Source: Kangiella taiwanensis
GTDB lineage: Bacteria > Pseudomonadota > Gammaproteobacteria > Enterobacterales > Kangiellaceae
Assembly (NCBI RefSeq): GCF_020005165.1
Contig: NZ_JAHCLT010000001.1
Span: 1,116,001 to 1,180,000, forward strand
Reading direction: 5' to 3'
DNA length: 64,000 nucleotides
Numbering within the stretch: the stretch's first letter is position 1; each line of letters begins with the position of its first letter. The position numbers were made by a program, and so were the translations under genes. Below the pieces are notes generated by a model. It was not told the DNA's origin and made no database searches. It saw only the letters and a program-made list of their open reading frames with translations. Positions 17,096 to 25,998 of this stretch are shown piece by piece.

Positions 17096-18889
17096 TTATG
17101 CTACATTTCCAGCTGTATTCATAGCAGCTTTTAGTGGGTTTTGAAGTTGGTGGTAAATTAAAAATGGATCGGCCATGGTGTTTTCATTAATGGCGTGCAG
17201 ATTGCAGTAAAAGTTGCCTTTTGACCAAATGTGATCTGACTCTAATAAATAATCAATGACACGTTGGTCTGGCCAATTCTCAGTTTTCAGCTGTATTAAA
17301 AACTCTCGGTAGATGTTCAGTGCTTCCTCTTCGCTTAACAGGTTAGTTAAGGTCAAACTGCTGATGGTGTTGAAGCATGAGTTAACCAATAGGTAGTAGG
17401 TAAACAGATGGATTACCGTATCGTTTTCAAACAAATTACCACTATCGGCGGTGTCGCTAAGGAGTTCTTCGCCATAGAGTTGTTTTGCTAAGGCGGAAAA
17501 CCCCGTACCCTGGCAGTCTCTAAAGTAGGTTTTAATGGGGATCATTTGCTCATCAAACTGAATCACGATGTTTTGCTGGTGTGCGCCAAACAACAAACCG
17601 TATTTTGCTTGGGCTGCAATGATTGGCTTGATAATTACCTGCAAAAAGCTTCGCAAAAACGCTTGAGCTAGGTGACGGGTTTCAGTCTGTGTTTTTTCTG
17701 CTTGTGCCTTCAAGCGTAGACTTAAACGGTTATCAGGAGTATTAGGTAAATCCTGTAATAAGCCTGATAACACTTCCGTTGAGTTTGAGCGCTGGTTATA
17801 GAAAGGATTTTGGCGCCAAATAATCGCAGTGCTATCCAAAGCTTTACCATTTGAGCCTTTTAGTGCAATGCTGATCGGCTCACGCATAATCCTAAAGCAG
17901 TTTTGCTCTCGCTCCATTTCCTGAGCCTTTTCCGAAGCGAGTACCTTTTCAATCACTTGCCCGCGAATCATTTCTTCCGGCTGTAGGTGACGAATGGAGT
18001 TGGTAAGCTGTGTACTCAGTGAAAACTTGAGCATCCATGGCGAGTCTGCTTGGTATAGGCTTCGCAACGAAGAGGTGGCGCGCCATGGCTGACCATAAGT
18101 CCCAAGGTTTCTCAACTGTCCCTTTGTAAAGTAATCCGCCAACTGAGGATTCGATTCCCAGTGCTTGGCTTGCCAAGGGTGGCAGGGTATTAATAAATAG
18201 CCGTTAGGCAGATCATGTGACAGCTGGGTAAGCTGACTATCGTTAGCAACAAGTTCTTGGCAGTACTCTTCAATGGGTTTTGTATTGCCTGCGAACACAT
18301 ACAAAATGTCTTTATCGACCGCAAACCACGCCAGCTGACATTCATTACCGTATTCTGGAACATAGGTTTGCTCGTCTTTTTCATCAAAGCCGCTTCTGGA
18401 TTTAGGGCAGGGGTGAATCGAATGGCCGACCAGCAAGCTTTGCTCGCTGTTGATAAAGTCGAGGTTTTGATTAAATATCCGGTCTAAATCACTTTGCCTG
18501 TACTTAAGAACTTTTTGGATGTTGAGCTGACTTTCCTTTGAACGCTCAAGAACTTTGTTAAGGTTTTTCAACTCCGGTAGCCCTAACTTGTCATCACTGA
18601 ATAGCTCAGGATGTTTTGTTAAAGTTTGGAGAAATTCAAAAAATGTGAGTTCTTTCGTGTCATTGGTTGAGTTGTCAACTTGGTATTGTTTATCGAAAAA
18701 GTAGCTTCTACCAAATGCTGAGTACGCAATCAGTGGTAAATATAGAGAACTTTGATTATCGACATTACAATAGAAGCCGTAGCGATAGCCTGTTGATTTT
18801 GATAGTTTTTCTGGAAGCTTCGTATACTCCCATTGGTCGAATTCACGAACTAAGGCATTCAAAAAGCAGTTCGCGCCTGAATCGAACAT
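17096..18889 (-). CDS. iucA: NIS siderophore synthetase, IucA type
   Basis: ATP-dependent IucA/IucC-family ligase of 597 residues, first gene of the operon. Motifs are GHSIHPCPKSRSGF at residues 155-168, IPCHPWQ, ATSSLRSLYQ, KFSLSTQLTNSIR and GAHQQNIVIQF. It should couple one acyl-hydroxylysine to citrate, IucC adding the second. AAGGA precedes the ATG, and a strong Fur-like box lies 54-68 bases upstream. The exact amine substrate is inferred from the operon, not from this protein alone. Confidence 0.85.
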   Translation of the reverse strand: MFDSGANCFLNALVREFDQWEYTKLPEKLSKSTGYRYGFYCNVDNQSSLYLPLIAYSAFGRSYFFDKQYQVDNSTNDTKELTFFEFLQTLTKHPELFSDDKLGLPELKNLNKVLERSKESQLNIQKVLKYRQSDLDRIFNQNLDFINSEQSLLVGHSIHPCPKSRSGFDEKDEQTYVPEYGNECQLAWFAVDKDILYVFAGNTKPIEEYCQELVANDSQLTQLSHDLPNGYLLIPCHPWQAKHWESNPQLADYFTKGQLRNLGTYGQPWRATSSLRSLYQADSPWMLKFSLSTQLTNSIRHLQPEEMIRGQVIEKVLASEKAQEMEREQNCFRIMREPISIALKGSNGKALDSTAIIWRQNPFYNQRSNSTEVLSGLLQDLPNTPDNRLSLRLKAQAEKTQTETRHLAQAFLRSFLQVIIKPIIAAQAKYGLLFGAHQQNIVIQFDEQMIPIKTYFRDCQGTGFSALAKQLYGEELLSDTADSGNLFENDTVIHLFTYYLLVNSCFNTISSLTLTNLLSEEEALNIYREFLIQLKTENWPDQRVIDYLLESDHIWSKGNFYCNLHAINENTMADPFLIYHQLQNPLKAAMNTAGNVA

Positions 18890-18942
18890 AGCATTTCCTT
18901 TTCATGGTGGAGTGTTTATTTTTGCGCATACAATAGATCGAA

Positions 18943-18957
18943 TGAGAATCATTATCA
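18943..18957. promoter_or_regulatory. Fur box in the iuc/MFS divergent promoter
   Basis: TGAGAATCATTATCA matches 13 of 14 defined 7-1-7 Fur positions. It sits between the divergent iucA-like and exporter genes and could silence both under iron sufficiency. A weaker partial copy starts at 18966. Confidence 0.8.
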
Positions 18958-19035
18958 ATAGCAAATAAGAATGATTTATGATAAATTTCGCTTTAATTTG
19001 ATGTCTGTCTAATTTTTTGAGAACTGATACCGAAA

Positions 19036-19065
19036 GCACTTATGTCAGAAGCACTTATGTCAGAA
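19036..19065 (+). repeat. 15-bp tandem duplication spanning the exporter start codon
   Basis: GCACTTATGTCAGAA occurs twice back to back (19036-19050 and 19051-19065), giving two in-frame ATG codons (19042 and 19057) with the same downstream context. Confidence 0.95.
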
Positions 19066-20370
19066 AGAACGCAAAACACCGAGCCAAAGCCTAAAACTCA
19101 GCAAGAAGAAAAGCCAAAAGCTCATAAAGGAAGTCGTTGGAGTAAGCCCAGTTGGTATTGGTTGCCCATACTGATGGGGTTATTTCAAAGTACGCTAATT
19201 GCAGCAACGCCAACGTTCATGTCCATAACAGGCTTGTCGACGGTCGAGTGGTCGCTATTGCTATCACTACCAACCTTACTATTTTTGTTCCTGTCACCCC
19301 AATGGGGGCGCTGGGCGGATCGCCGTGGGGCGAGCTATGTTATTCGTTATTCAGCTTTAGGTTTAGCTTTGTCGATTGTGGTCTTGGCACTCGTGTGGTG
19401 GTGTGGATTAAGCTGGTCTTTTGCACCTTGGCTGTGGTTTGTCACTATCGCTGTGAGCCGAGTGTTGTATGGCGTTAGTGCCAGTGGTGTGATGCCGGTT
19501 TGTCAGTCGTTAGCGATAGATGCTTCTCATCAGGAGCAAGAGTTTGGCAACGTTAAGGAGGACCAATCGCTAAAACGTCTCGGTTTCGTTTCGGCTTCGC
19601 TGTCTATCGGACGACTGTGTGGACCGGTGGTGCTAATTCTGGTGGCTTCACAAATTGATTGGATGCTTGGGTTTTACAGCCTGATTACAGTGCCGTTAGT
19701 GTGGGGCGTGATGAAATATAGCCGAGCAATGTCGAGTCACTTGAGGCTGGACAAAAGCACTGGCATGAATACGGATAAAGGAGCAAAGCCCGTCGCCGTC
19801 AAAGAATTATGGTTATTTTTTGCTTTGGCCTTTTGCGTCACTTTATTGGTGGGATATTTACAGTTTGTGTTGGGCCCTTTGTTTTTAGACTGGCTGGTGG
19901 ATGCTGATAAAGCAACCTTCATGATGAGTGTCACCATGACAGTGGTCGCGACAACGGCGTTGTTGTGTCAGTTATTATTAGTTAAGCGTTTGAATTGGCG
20001 CTCGCCTAAAGTATTGCTGGTTTTATCGTTACTGTTAATTCTAGCGACCTTCTCGCTGGGTGTTACTCAGTCTGAGGTGATGGTGGTGGCGCTGATGGTG
20101 CCCATCGCAATGGCTATCGCACTAATTACCCCGATATACAGCCGCTTTGCCATGTCCTTATCGCAAGCTTCTAAAGGTCAAATCAGTGGCAAGTTAGCAG
20201 TGGCACACACCGCCGGCTATCCACTGGGGAGTTTATTCGCAGGATTAAGCTATGGACAGTTTTCACTATGGTGGTTGCCGATGCTACTCATTGCCATCGT
20301 GATTTTTGGACTATGTGCATCGGTAGTGTGGATAGCGACCCTACACAATAAAGCCGCTTACGCTTCTTGA
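19042..20370 (+). CDS. Major facilitator transporter, probable siderophore exporter
   Basis: Protein of 442 residues with a charged cytoplasmic N-terminus (about 40 residues, many K/E/Q) and about 12 membrane helices. The loop QWGRWADRRGASYVIRY matches the MFS signature between helices 2 and 3. Its position, divergent from the siderophore operon across a Fur box, suggests export of the finished siderophore. Two tandem start codons are possible and neither has a good ribosome site. The second (19057) would shorten it by five residues. Confidence 0.78.
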   Translation: MSEALMSERTQNTEPKPKTQQEEKPKAHKGSRWSKPSWYWLPILMGLFQSTLIAATPTFMSITGLSTVEWSLLLSLPTLLFLFLSPQWGRWADRRGASYVIRYSALGLALSIVVLALVWWCGLSWSFAPWLWFVTIAVSRVLYGVSASGVMPVCQSLAIDASHQEQEFGNVKEDQSLKRLGFVSASLSIGRLCGPVVLILVASQIDWMLGFYSLITVPLVWGVMKYSRAMSSHLRLDKSTGMNTDKGAKPVAVKELWLFFALAFCVTLLVGYLQFVLGPLFLDWLVDADKATFMMSVTMTVVATTALLCQLLLVKRLNWRSPKVLLVLSLLLILATFSLGVTQSEVMVVALMVPIAMAIALITPIYSRFAMSLSQASKGQISGKLAVAHTAGYPLGSLFAGLSYGQFSLWWLPMLLIAIVIFGLCASVVWIATLHNKAAYAS

Positions 20371-20452
20371 GGCTACTTGAAGGCTTTCGAGTTACTTTAA
20401 TTCGAAGAATAAAAAGTCGATACATTGAAATAAAAAATATTGGAAAAGACCT

Positions 20453-20707
20453 ATGTTACGAACGTTTAACACGACCATTATGGCGTTTTTACTGGCCATA
20501 GCACTCAGCATGATTATGGTGCTGTTTTTGCCCTTTGAGCTGCATAACCGACTGTTGTTAACCGTGGTTTGTGTTGCCCCAATTTGGCTAGGCATTGCGC
20601 TGTGGGTGACGCAAAAAAACAATATGAAGCGAATGTTGGCATATCTGACGATTGCTCTAATTGTCATGGCTGGATTGATTGCAGTGAGGTTAGCGTATGG
20701 ATCTTAA
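20453..20707 (+). CDS. Small two- to three-helix membrane protein
   Basis: Protein of 84 residues, almost wholly hydrophobic, with helices at about 9-29, 33-50 and 62-80. A GGAAAAG ribosome site precedes the ATG. It overlaps the PepSY gene by 11 bases, so the two are co-translated and the small protein is likely its partner. Small membrane proteins of this kind often precede PepSY/PiuB genes in iron loci. No domain recognised. Confidence 0.65.
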   Translation: MLRTFNTTIMAFLLAIALSMIMVLFLPFELHNRLLLTVVCVAPIWLGIALWVTQKNNMKRMLAYLTIALIVMAGLIAVRLAYGS

Positions 20708-22253
20708 AAAACAAAACAACAAGCAGGACAATAAGAAGCACAACAAAAAGAACGGCACTGCAGTAAACATCAAAAGCTTCACCAAAGTGCACCGTAAAGT
20801 TGGCGTGTTTTTTATGCCTTTACTGCTGGTAATTGTGATCACGGGTGCTTGGTCGCTGTTTCGCGCAGAGTTGCTCCAGTGGCAATTTCCGCATTTTGAA
20901 CTGGGCGAGTCGAGTTTTCAGTTTCCAGCAACAGAAATCCCCAAAACTGAAGAGGCATCAAGTGCTAAGCGCAAAAGCTTGCAAGAGCTGGTGAATATAG
21001 CACGCGATGAACACGGTTTTGTCTATTCGGATTTCAGTATCCATGACAAAGAACGTTACGGCGATTTCGTACTGTTTTTCAATAAAACCGATGGCACCGA
21101 GAATATGCTTTTTATGGATCCGACATCTGGCGAAGCGTTGGATTCGAGTCATTCGAGCTTTAGTGAAACCGTGTACGATCTGCATTTAAAGCTGCTCCTG
21201 CCAACCTCAATCGGTAAGTATCTCGTCGGCTTGATGGGTTTACTGTTGATGTACTTGGTATTTACAGGATTTTTAGCGCATAAAAATATTGGTAAGAATT
21301 TTTATCAGTTAAGGTTGCATAAAGGACGGCAAATTTTCGCCACGGACTTGCATAAATTGTTAGGCAACTGGAGTTTAGTGTTTAGTGGCTTAATGTCAAT
21401 CACGGGAGCATTGTTGGGCTTATTCTCGATTGTGTTATTGGTATTAGCCATGGCGGCTTATGGCGGTGATGTTAAGGCGCTCTTTGCCGACTTTTTAGGA
21501 ACCCAGCCGAAACCTGTCGGTGGCGTGACAGACTTTATTTCTCTTGATTCGTTGTATCAGCTGGCGCAGCAGCAGTGGGAAGGATACAAAATCAGCACCA
21601 TCGAAATCCACAACTATGCTGACCCCGCGATGCGCGTGACGTTTGAAGGCGAACTCATGAACGGGTTCCTAACTCAGCAGCACGTGACGTTTGACGCCAT
21701 TAATGGCGGCGTCACTTTCGTCACGGACTTTACCGATAAGGGCGCTGGCGGCTACATGTACAGCGCCTTACCAAGTTTACACTTCGCTAGCTTTGGCGGT
21801 ACTTGGCTCAAACTGATTTACTGGTTTTTAACCCTAGCGCTGTTATTGGTAATGGTGACGGGCATAACCATCAAGTCGTTACGACTTCGTGATAAAGGTT
21901 TTTCAACGAGCGATTTGGTCGTGACGAAATTAAGCCAAGCGGTTATTTTGGCGGGTTCAATGGCTATTGTGTTCGGTGTTGTTTTTACCGAGTTGTTTAA
22001 CCCAGGCGACTATACAACTCTCGGTGTCTTGTCATTAATCGCAGTGATTTATACGGTCATGAGTAACAAATTACAGTGGCCCAGTAGCGTGACTATAGCT
22101 GGTTGGATTCTCGTATTATCAGGGAGCATTGTGGTGTTTAAAGCTGAGTTCTTATTGATGACCTTATGCTTTACGCTTGGCGCTGTTTGGTTGTTTAGCC
22201 AGAAAGTAGGGCGTATGGTCAATCGAGCGAATGGCAATATCAGTAAGGGCTAA
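20697..22253 (+). CDS. PepSY-associated membrane protein, PiuB/FpvG-like
   Basis: Protein of 518 residues. The conserved N-terminal FTKVHRKVGVFFMPLLLVI leads into the first helix. A periplasmic PepSY segment (about 70-150), helices near 160-190, a second HKLLGNWSLVFSGLMSITG helix, another periplasmic segment and four C-terminal helices follow. Relatives act in iron uptake, probably reducing ferric siderophore in or at the inner membrane. That role here is inferred from family and the neighbouring siderophore genes. GAGG precedes the ATG. Confidence 0.8.
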   Translation: MDLKKQNNKQDNKKHNKKNGTAVNIKSFTKVHRKVGVFFMPLLLVIVITGAWSLFRAELLQWQFPHFELGESSFQFPATEIPKTEEASSAKRKSLQELVNIARDEHGFVYSDFSIHDKERYGDFVLFFNKTDGTENMLFMDPTSGEALDSSHSSFSETVYDLHLKLLLPTSIGKYLVGLMGLLLMYLVFTGFLAHKNIGKNFYQLRLHKGRQIFATDLHKLLGNWSLVFSGLMSITGALLGLFSIVLLVLAMAAYGGDVKALFADFLGTQPKPVGGVTDFISLDSLYQLAQQQWEGYKISTIEIHNYADPAMRVTFEGELMNGFLTQQHVTFDAINGGVTFVTDFTDKGAGGYMYSALPSLHFASFGGTWLKLIYWFLTLALLLVMVTGITIKSLRLRDKGFSTSDLVVTKLSQAVILAGSMAIVFGVVFTELFNPGDYTTLGVLSLIAVIYTVMSNKLQWPSSVTIAGWILVLSGSIVVFKAEFLLMTLCFTLGAVWLFSQKVGRMVNRANGNISKG

Positions 22254-22313
22254 GTTCAAAGCGACAAAAAGATGCGCTACCATGGGCTTAACTTAAGCTG
22301 ATAGAGAGCTTGT

Positions 22314-23015
22314 ATGCGACAGTTTGATGTTATTGGTCATCGTGGCGCCACGGGGTTGGAGCCAGAGAACACGCTTCGATCATTTGATAAGGCTTTGAAG
22401 CTCGGCGTTAATGGCGTTGAGTTCGATGTGCAAAATATCCATGGCGAACTGCTGGTTTTTCATGACGAGTCGCTCGAACGTACCACTAATGGCGAAGGTA
22501 AGCTGCTGAACCATTCGGTTGAGCACCTTCGCAAACTTGATGCGGGGAAGGGCGAGCAGATCCCTACCTTGGCCGAAGTCGTCGAGCTGATTGGTGATCA
22601 AGCTTTTATCAATATTGAACTGAAAGGCTTGGACACGGCGAGCTTGGTTATGGATTTAGTAAAGTTGCTGGATAAAAAACGCTTCAAGAAAGAACAGTTT
22701 ATTATTTCGTCTTATCTGTTCTCTGAGCTTTACTTGGTGCACGAATTGGATCCTGAGATTCAAATTGGCGTTATTGCCGATGACCAACCGCTGATCGCTT
22801 TAGACTTTGCTGACGAAGTGGATGCCTACAGCTTCCATCCGAGTTATTCAATTCTTGATGAACAACTAGTCGATGATGCCCACAACGCGGGTATGAAGGT
22901 GTATGTGCATACCGTGAATGATCTCGAGAAGATCGATCAAGCGAGATTAATGAAGGTTGATGGTGTTTTTACCGATTATCCGGATCGTGTTCTGGCGTAT
23001 CTACAGCGGCAATAA
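22314..23015 (+). CDS. Glycerophosphodiester phosphodiesterase
   Basis: Protein of 233 residues, cytoplasmic. GDPD motifs are HRGATGLEPENTLRSF (catalytic H and metal E), VEFDVQ and HDESLERTTNGEG (catalytic H), with INIELKG in the barrel. It hydrolyses glycerophosphodiesters to glycerol-3-phosphate and alcohol. Length fits UgpQ-like short members. A single gene convergent with bfr. Confidence 0.9.
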   Translation: MRQFDVIGHRGATGLEPENTLRSFDKALKLGVNGVEFDVQNIHGELLVFHDESLERTTNGEGKLLNHSVEHLRKLDAGKGEQIPTLAEVVELIGDQAFINIELKGLDTASLVMDLVKLLDKKRFKKEQFIISSYLFSELYLVHELDPEIQIGVIADDQPLIALDFADEVDAYSFHPSYSILDEQLVDDAHNAGMKVYVHTVNDLEKIDQARLMKVDGVFTDYPDRVLAYLQRQ

Positions 23016-23036
23016 AAAAGGCGCTAAAAGCGCCTT
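23011..23036 (-). terminator. Terminator of bfr
   Basis: An 8-bp stem (23018-23025 with 23029-23036). On the minus strand it is followed by five T then ATT, so it mainly serves the leftward bfr gene. It also lies directly behind the rightward phosphodiesterase gene. Confidence 0.75.
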
Positions 23037-23076
23037 AAACAGTAGTTACTTAGGGTAAGTAACGGACTCAAACGTT

Positions 23077-23556
23077 TTAGTTACCGCCTTCTTTCATTTT
23101 TTCAGCAAGGTAGTTTTGAATACCAATCTTCTCGATGAGACCTAGCTCAGTTTCGAGCCAATCCACATGGTCTTCCTCGCTTTCAAGAATTTCTTTCAGA
23201 AGGTCACGGCTAACATAATCTCTAACTTCTTCGCAGTACTTAATACCGTCGCGTAAATCAGGAATTGCGTCCATTTCAAGAGACAAGTCGCACTCAAGCA
23301 TTTCCTTGGTGTCTTCGCCGATGCGTAAACGGCCTAAGTCCTGTAGGTTTGGTAGGCCTTCTAAGAAGAGAATACGCTCGATCAACCAATCCGCATGCTT
23401 CATCTCGTCGATTGATTCTTCATACTCGTGATCAGCCAGCTCTTTCAGGCCCCAGTCTTTGTACATGCGAGCGTGTAAAAAGTACTGGTTAATGGCTACC
23501 AGCTCGTTGCCTAATACTTTGTTCAAAACCTCAATAACTTTTGCGTCGCCTTTCAT
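23077..23556 (-). CDS. bfr: Bacterioferritin
   Basis: Iron-storage protein of 159 residues forming a 24-mer shell. Ferroxidase ligands lie in [15 protein letters not shown] (E), [18 protein letters not shown] (E, E, H) and [19 protein letters not shown] (E, E, H), and a methionine of the H-A-D/M region would bind heme between subunits. The ATG at 23556 is chosen since GGAGAG lies just before it, over a TTG 12 bases upstream. It is paired with bfd further upstream on the same strand. Confidence 0.93.
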   Translation of the reverse strand: MKGDAKVIEVLNKVLGNELVAINQYFLHARMYKDWGLKELADHEYEESIDEMKHADWLIERILFLEGLPNLQDLGRLRIGEDTKEMLECDLSLEMDAIPDLRDGIKYCEEVRDYVSRDLLKEILESEEDHVDWLETELGLIEKIGIQNYLAEKMKEGGN

Positions 23557-23784
23557 GGCTCTCTCCAATTCGTTTACATGCTATCTTTTCATTGTAGGAA
23601 GACGACACAGCTTTATCAAGGGAAAAGTTATATAAGTTATTGAAATGTAATGGAAATTAGAAACGTTATCAATTAATAAAGATTCTTGTTTGATGATGTT
23701 TCTCAGTCAGGTAAAGCGGGTAAGGGTAGGCTATCGTGCTTGCGTCGAAGAAAGCGGAAGAAGAGAACTTTTTAGCTATTAGGT

Positions 23785-23811
23785 ACAAAAAAGCCGCTGT
23801 TTAAGCGGCTT
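23785..23811 (-). terminator. Terminator overlapping the end of bfd
   Basis: An 8-bp stem AAGCCGCT/AGCGGCTT (23791-23798 with 23804-23811), with a T-run on the minus strand. The bfd stop codon (23801-23803) lies in the loop, so the hairpin's first arm is coding. Confidence 0.85.
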
Positions 23812-24016
23812 GGATAGCGATTCGGCCTGAGTCGGCATTTAATCGAATATCGATTTCAGCACGAGTGCTGCGTAAGATTTGTTTCGCATCACGAGCACAC
23901 TTGCCGCACTGAGTGGCAACACCTAATTTATTCAAACAACGCATAGAACAGGCGCCTTCACAGGCTGCTTGCTTAATCTGCTTGTCTGTGACTGCTTTAC
24001 AAAGGCAAACGTACAT
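23801..24016 (-). CDS. bfd: Bacterioferritin-associated ferredoxin
   Basis: [2Fe-2S] protein of 71 residues with four cysteines in CLC near the N-terminus (C4, C6) and CGKC (about residues 37-40), plus two extra cysteines in EGACSMRC. It supplies electrons to release iron from bacterioferritin. A Fur-like box lies 59-73 bases upstream, as expected for induction under iron starvation. It is separated from bfr by about 230 bases and its own terminator, so it is transcribed separately. Confidence 0.92.
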   Translation of the reverse strand: MYVCLCKAVTDKQIKQAACEGACSMRCLNKLGVATQCGKCARDAKQILRSTRAEIDIRLNADSGRIAIQAA

Positions 24017-24074
24017 AGGGTAGAACCATTAAAATCGATGTTACTTAACTGTCTGGGTGAAATTTTCTTACAAA

Positions 24075-24089
24075 TGAGAATGATTGTCA
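24075..24089. promoter_or_regulatory. Fur box upstream of bfd
   Basis: TGAGAATGATTGTCA matches 12 of 14 defined 7-1-7 positions and sits where a bfd promoter is expected. Confidence 0.75.
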
Positions 24090-24204
24090 ATAATTTTAGT
24101 ATTGTTATTTGGGAATTGTTGTACTTAGCAGCTGACCCTTTGTTAAGGCGGTGGAAGGCCTAAGTACTCAAGCGTGAGTAAACACTTCTAACTTACCGAT
24201 ATTG

Positions 24205-24274
24205 CGTCATTCCCGCGAAGGCGGGAATCTTCAGAAGTGTTGTTAAATAGATTCCCGCCTTCGCGGGAATGACG
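24205..24274. repeat. Nested inverted-repeat element
   Basis: Two 26-base arms (24205-24230 and 24249-24274) are perfect inverted copies around an 18-base loop. Each arm is itself a hairpin, ATTCCCGCGAAGGCGGGAAT-like. The core resembles dispersed intergenic palindromes known in many proteobacteria (for example the ATTCCC-n8-GGGAAT repeats of Neisseria). The rest of the 380-base interval 24017-24396 holds only the Fur box and the next terminator. Confidence 0.9.
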
Positions 24275-24317
24275 TCTAAAGTTAGGCAAATACAAACTAG
24301 CAAATAAAAAGCTGAGC

Positions 24318-24341
24318 AAAAAAAAGGCCACTTTCGTGGCC
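24318..24341 (-). terminator. Terminator of the flavodoxin gene
   Basis: GGCCAC-TTTC-GTGGCC stem (24326-24341), with an eight-base T-run on the minus strand, about 55 bases after the stop codon. Confidence 0.85.
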
Positions 24342-24396
24342 AAAAGATCCTACTAGGAGTAAGTAGGTTTAGGGGACTTATAGGAGAGTCTAAAAA

Positions 24397-24960
24397 CTAT
24401 TGGAACCGAGCTGCCATCTCAGCGACACGACGACCAAGGACTTTTGCCGTCTCTTTGTCAGCATTCGGCGGAACTACGTCAGCGCCTTGGTCAGCGTTAC
24501 TTTGCGCCATGGCGCCTAAATAGCTACCAATGCGGTTAAGATCTTCCGGTGAGCCTTCGCTAGTGTTATTGCCTGGCATCAGGCCCAATCCAACCCAAAT
24601 CATGCCATGTTGAGCAGCGAATACTGACATCTGGATCAGCGTATTGAGCTTATCGCCACTAAAAGATGCCGAGTTAGTAAATCCTGCAGCCAGCTTATCC
24701 TTCCAGCCTTGTTCGCCCCAGACCTTGGATGACTTATCCATAAAGCCTTTAAAGTCAGCGCTCACGCTACCCATATAAGTCGGGCTACCGAAAATGATGG
24801 CTTTCGCTTCCGCTAAATCATCCCAGTGGTTATCGACATCTTCGACGGGGATGAGTTTAACCTCTGCATTCGATTCTTCTACGCCTTGCGCAACCGCTTC
24901 AGCGACAACTTTGGTGTGGCCGTAACCACTGTGGTAAACCACGGCAATTGAGTGACTCAT
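24397..24960 (-). CDS. WrbA-like flavodoxin-fold NAD(P)H:quinone oxidoreductase
   Basis: Protein of 187 residues. The FMN phosphate loop is YHSGYGHTKVVAEAV near the N-terminus, followed by IFGSPTYMGSVSADFKGFMD and the flavin-binding region with TNSASFSGDKLNTL. Members reduce quinones by two electrons and protect from oxidative stress. The ATG at 24960 has GGAG seven bases upstream and is preferred to a TTG four codons earlier. Divergent from a LysR regulator across a palindrome. It lacks some insertions of true WrbA, so the broader name is used. Confidence 0.82.
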   Translation of the reverse strand: MSHSIAVVYHSGYGHTKVVAEAVAQGVEESNAEVKLIPVEDVDNHWDDLAEAKAIIFGSPTYMGSVSADFKGFMDKSSKVWGEQGWKDKLAAGFTNSASFSGDKLNTLIQMSVFAAQHGMIWVGLGLMPGNNTSEGSPEDLNRIGSYLGAMAQSNADQGADVVPPNADKETAKVLGRRVAEMAARFQ

Positions 24961-24995
24961 AACATTCTCCAATTAATTCACTTGATGCCGCTAAT

Positions 24996-25010
24996 CTATA
25001 GGGTTTATAG
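24996..25010. promoter_or_regulatory. Candidate LysR operator CTATA-n5-TATAG
   Basis: A 5-bp inverted repeat in the 83-base divergent gap between the flavodoxin and LysR genes. A matching CTATA-n4-TATAG occurs upstream of the peroxiredoxin (26003-26016). Confidence 0.5.
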
Positions 25011-25043
25011 TTATGCATGAAATGAATTTAATGGATATCTATT

Positions 25044-25979
25044 ATGCAAATAGAGAATTTCAGAAACATGGACCTCAACCTGCTGTTGTTGCTCGATGTG
25101 ATTCTAGAAGAAAGGCACATCTCCAATGCAGCCCTAAGGCTCAATATGAGCCAGCCAGCCGCCAGCCGTTCGTTGCAACGGTTGAGGGATATGCTCGGCG
25201 ACCAACTGTTAATTCGTGTTGGTAATGGTTACCAGCTGACCGAACGCGCGTTACAGATCCAGCCCAAGCTCAAAAGTTGGCTGGCTGACTTTATGTGCCT
25301 GATGCAGCCCGAAGAGTTTGTGCCAGAGCTGGCCAAAGGTGAATTAACCATTATGTCCATGGACTCGGAAGTCAGTTTGTTCCTGCCGAATCTATGGCAA
25401 GATCTACAAAAAGAAGCGCCCAACGTCGCTATGCGCTCGATCGGTTATCGCCCCGATGCCGTGACCTTGCTCGAAGAGGGCGAGATCGACTTTCTGATTG
25501 GTGACGAGAACAAGTCGCTCGAAAGCACCAAATATCATAACTTTCATCTAGTACGCCATGACTTCGTGATGGTGATGTCAGAGCAGCATTCGTTAGCCAC
25601 AAAAGACAAAATCACACTGAAGCAATATACCGAGCAGCGCCACGGTCTAGTCACAGTAACGGGTAAAGGCCAAGGCATTATCGACAAACTACTCAGTAAC
25701 GATGGCCTGAGCCGTAATATCGCCTTATTCGTACCAACGTTCCACCTCGCACTCGATATCTGTAGTCGGACGGACCTAATCTTCGCCATGCCGCGACTGG
25801 TTGCCGAAAAAGATGCCGAACGTTATGGCCTCGTGATTAAAGAATTACCCTTGAAAATGCCGCTATTAGACATATATCTGTATTGGCATGAACGCCAACA
25901 TCAGATGGCGCTTCATCAATGGTTTAGAGGCCTTATGCGTGATAGTGTAAGGCGCACAAAAGAAGCCATAACTGCCTAA
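25044..25979 (+). CDS. LysR family transcriptional regulator
   Basis: Protein of 311 residues. The N-terminal winged helix-turn-helix includes ILEERHISNAALRLNMSQPA and ASRSLQRLRDMLGDQLLIR, followed by a substrate-binding domain (about 95-300). The layout resembles the NodD/SyrM-like group that starts MDLNLL; a start at that Met (25068) is also possible. It lies between a flavodoxin gene read leftwards and a peroxiredoxin read rightwards, with similar palindromes at both promoters. A redox- or quinone-responsive role is inferred from this. Confidence 0.88.
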   Translation: MQIENFRNMDLNLLLLLDVILEERHISNAALRLNMSQPAASRSLQRLRDMLGDQLLIRVGNGYQLTERALQIQPKLKSWLADFMCLMQPEEFVPELAKGELTIMSMDSEVSLFLPNLWQDLQKEAPNVAMRSIGYRPDAVTLLEEGEIDFLIGDENKSLESTKYHNFHLVRHDFVMVMSEQHSLATKDKITLKQYTEQRHGLVTVTGKGQGIIDKLLSNDGLSRNIALFVPTFHLALDICSRTDLIFAMPRLVAEKDAERYGLVIKELPLKMPLLDIYLYWHERQHQMALHQWFRGLMRDSVRRTKEAITA

Positions 25980-25998
25980 TAAATAAACAAATTAGGCA

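Noticed and set aside
23969-24163. A 64-codon open frame opposite bfd
   Set aside because: It lies antisense to bfd and over its Fur box, with no ribosome site.
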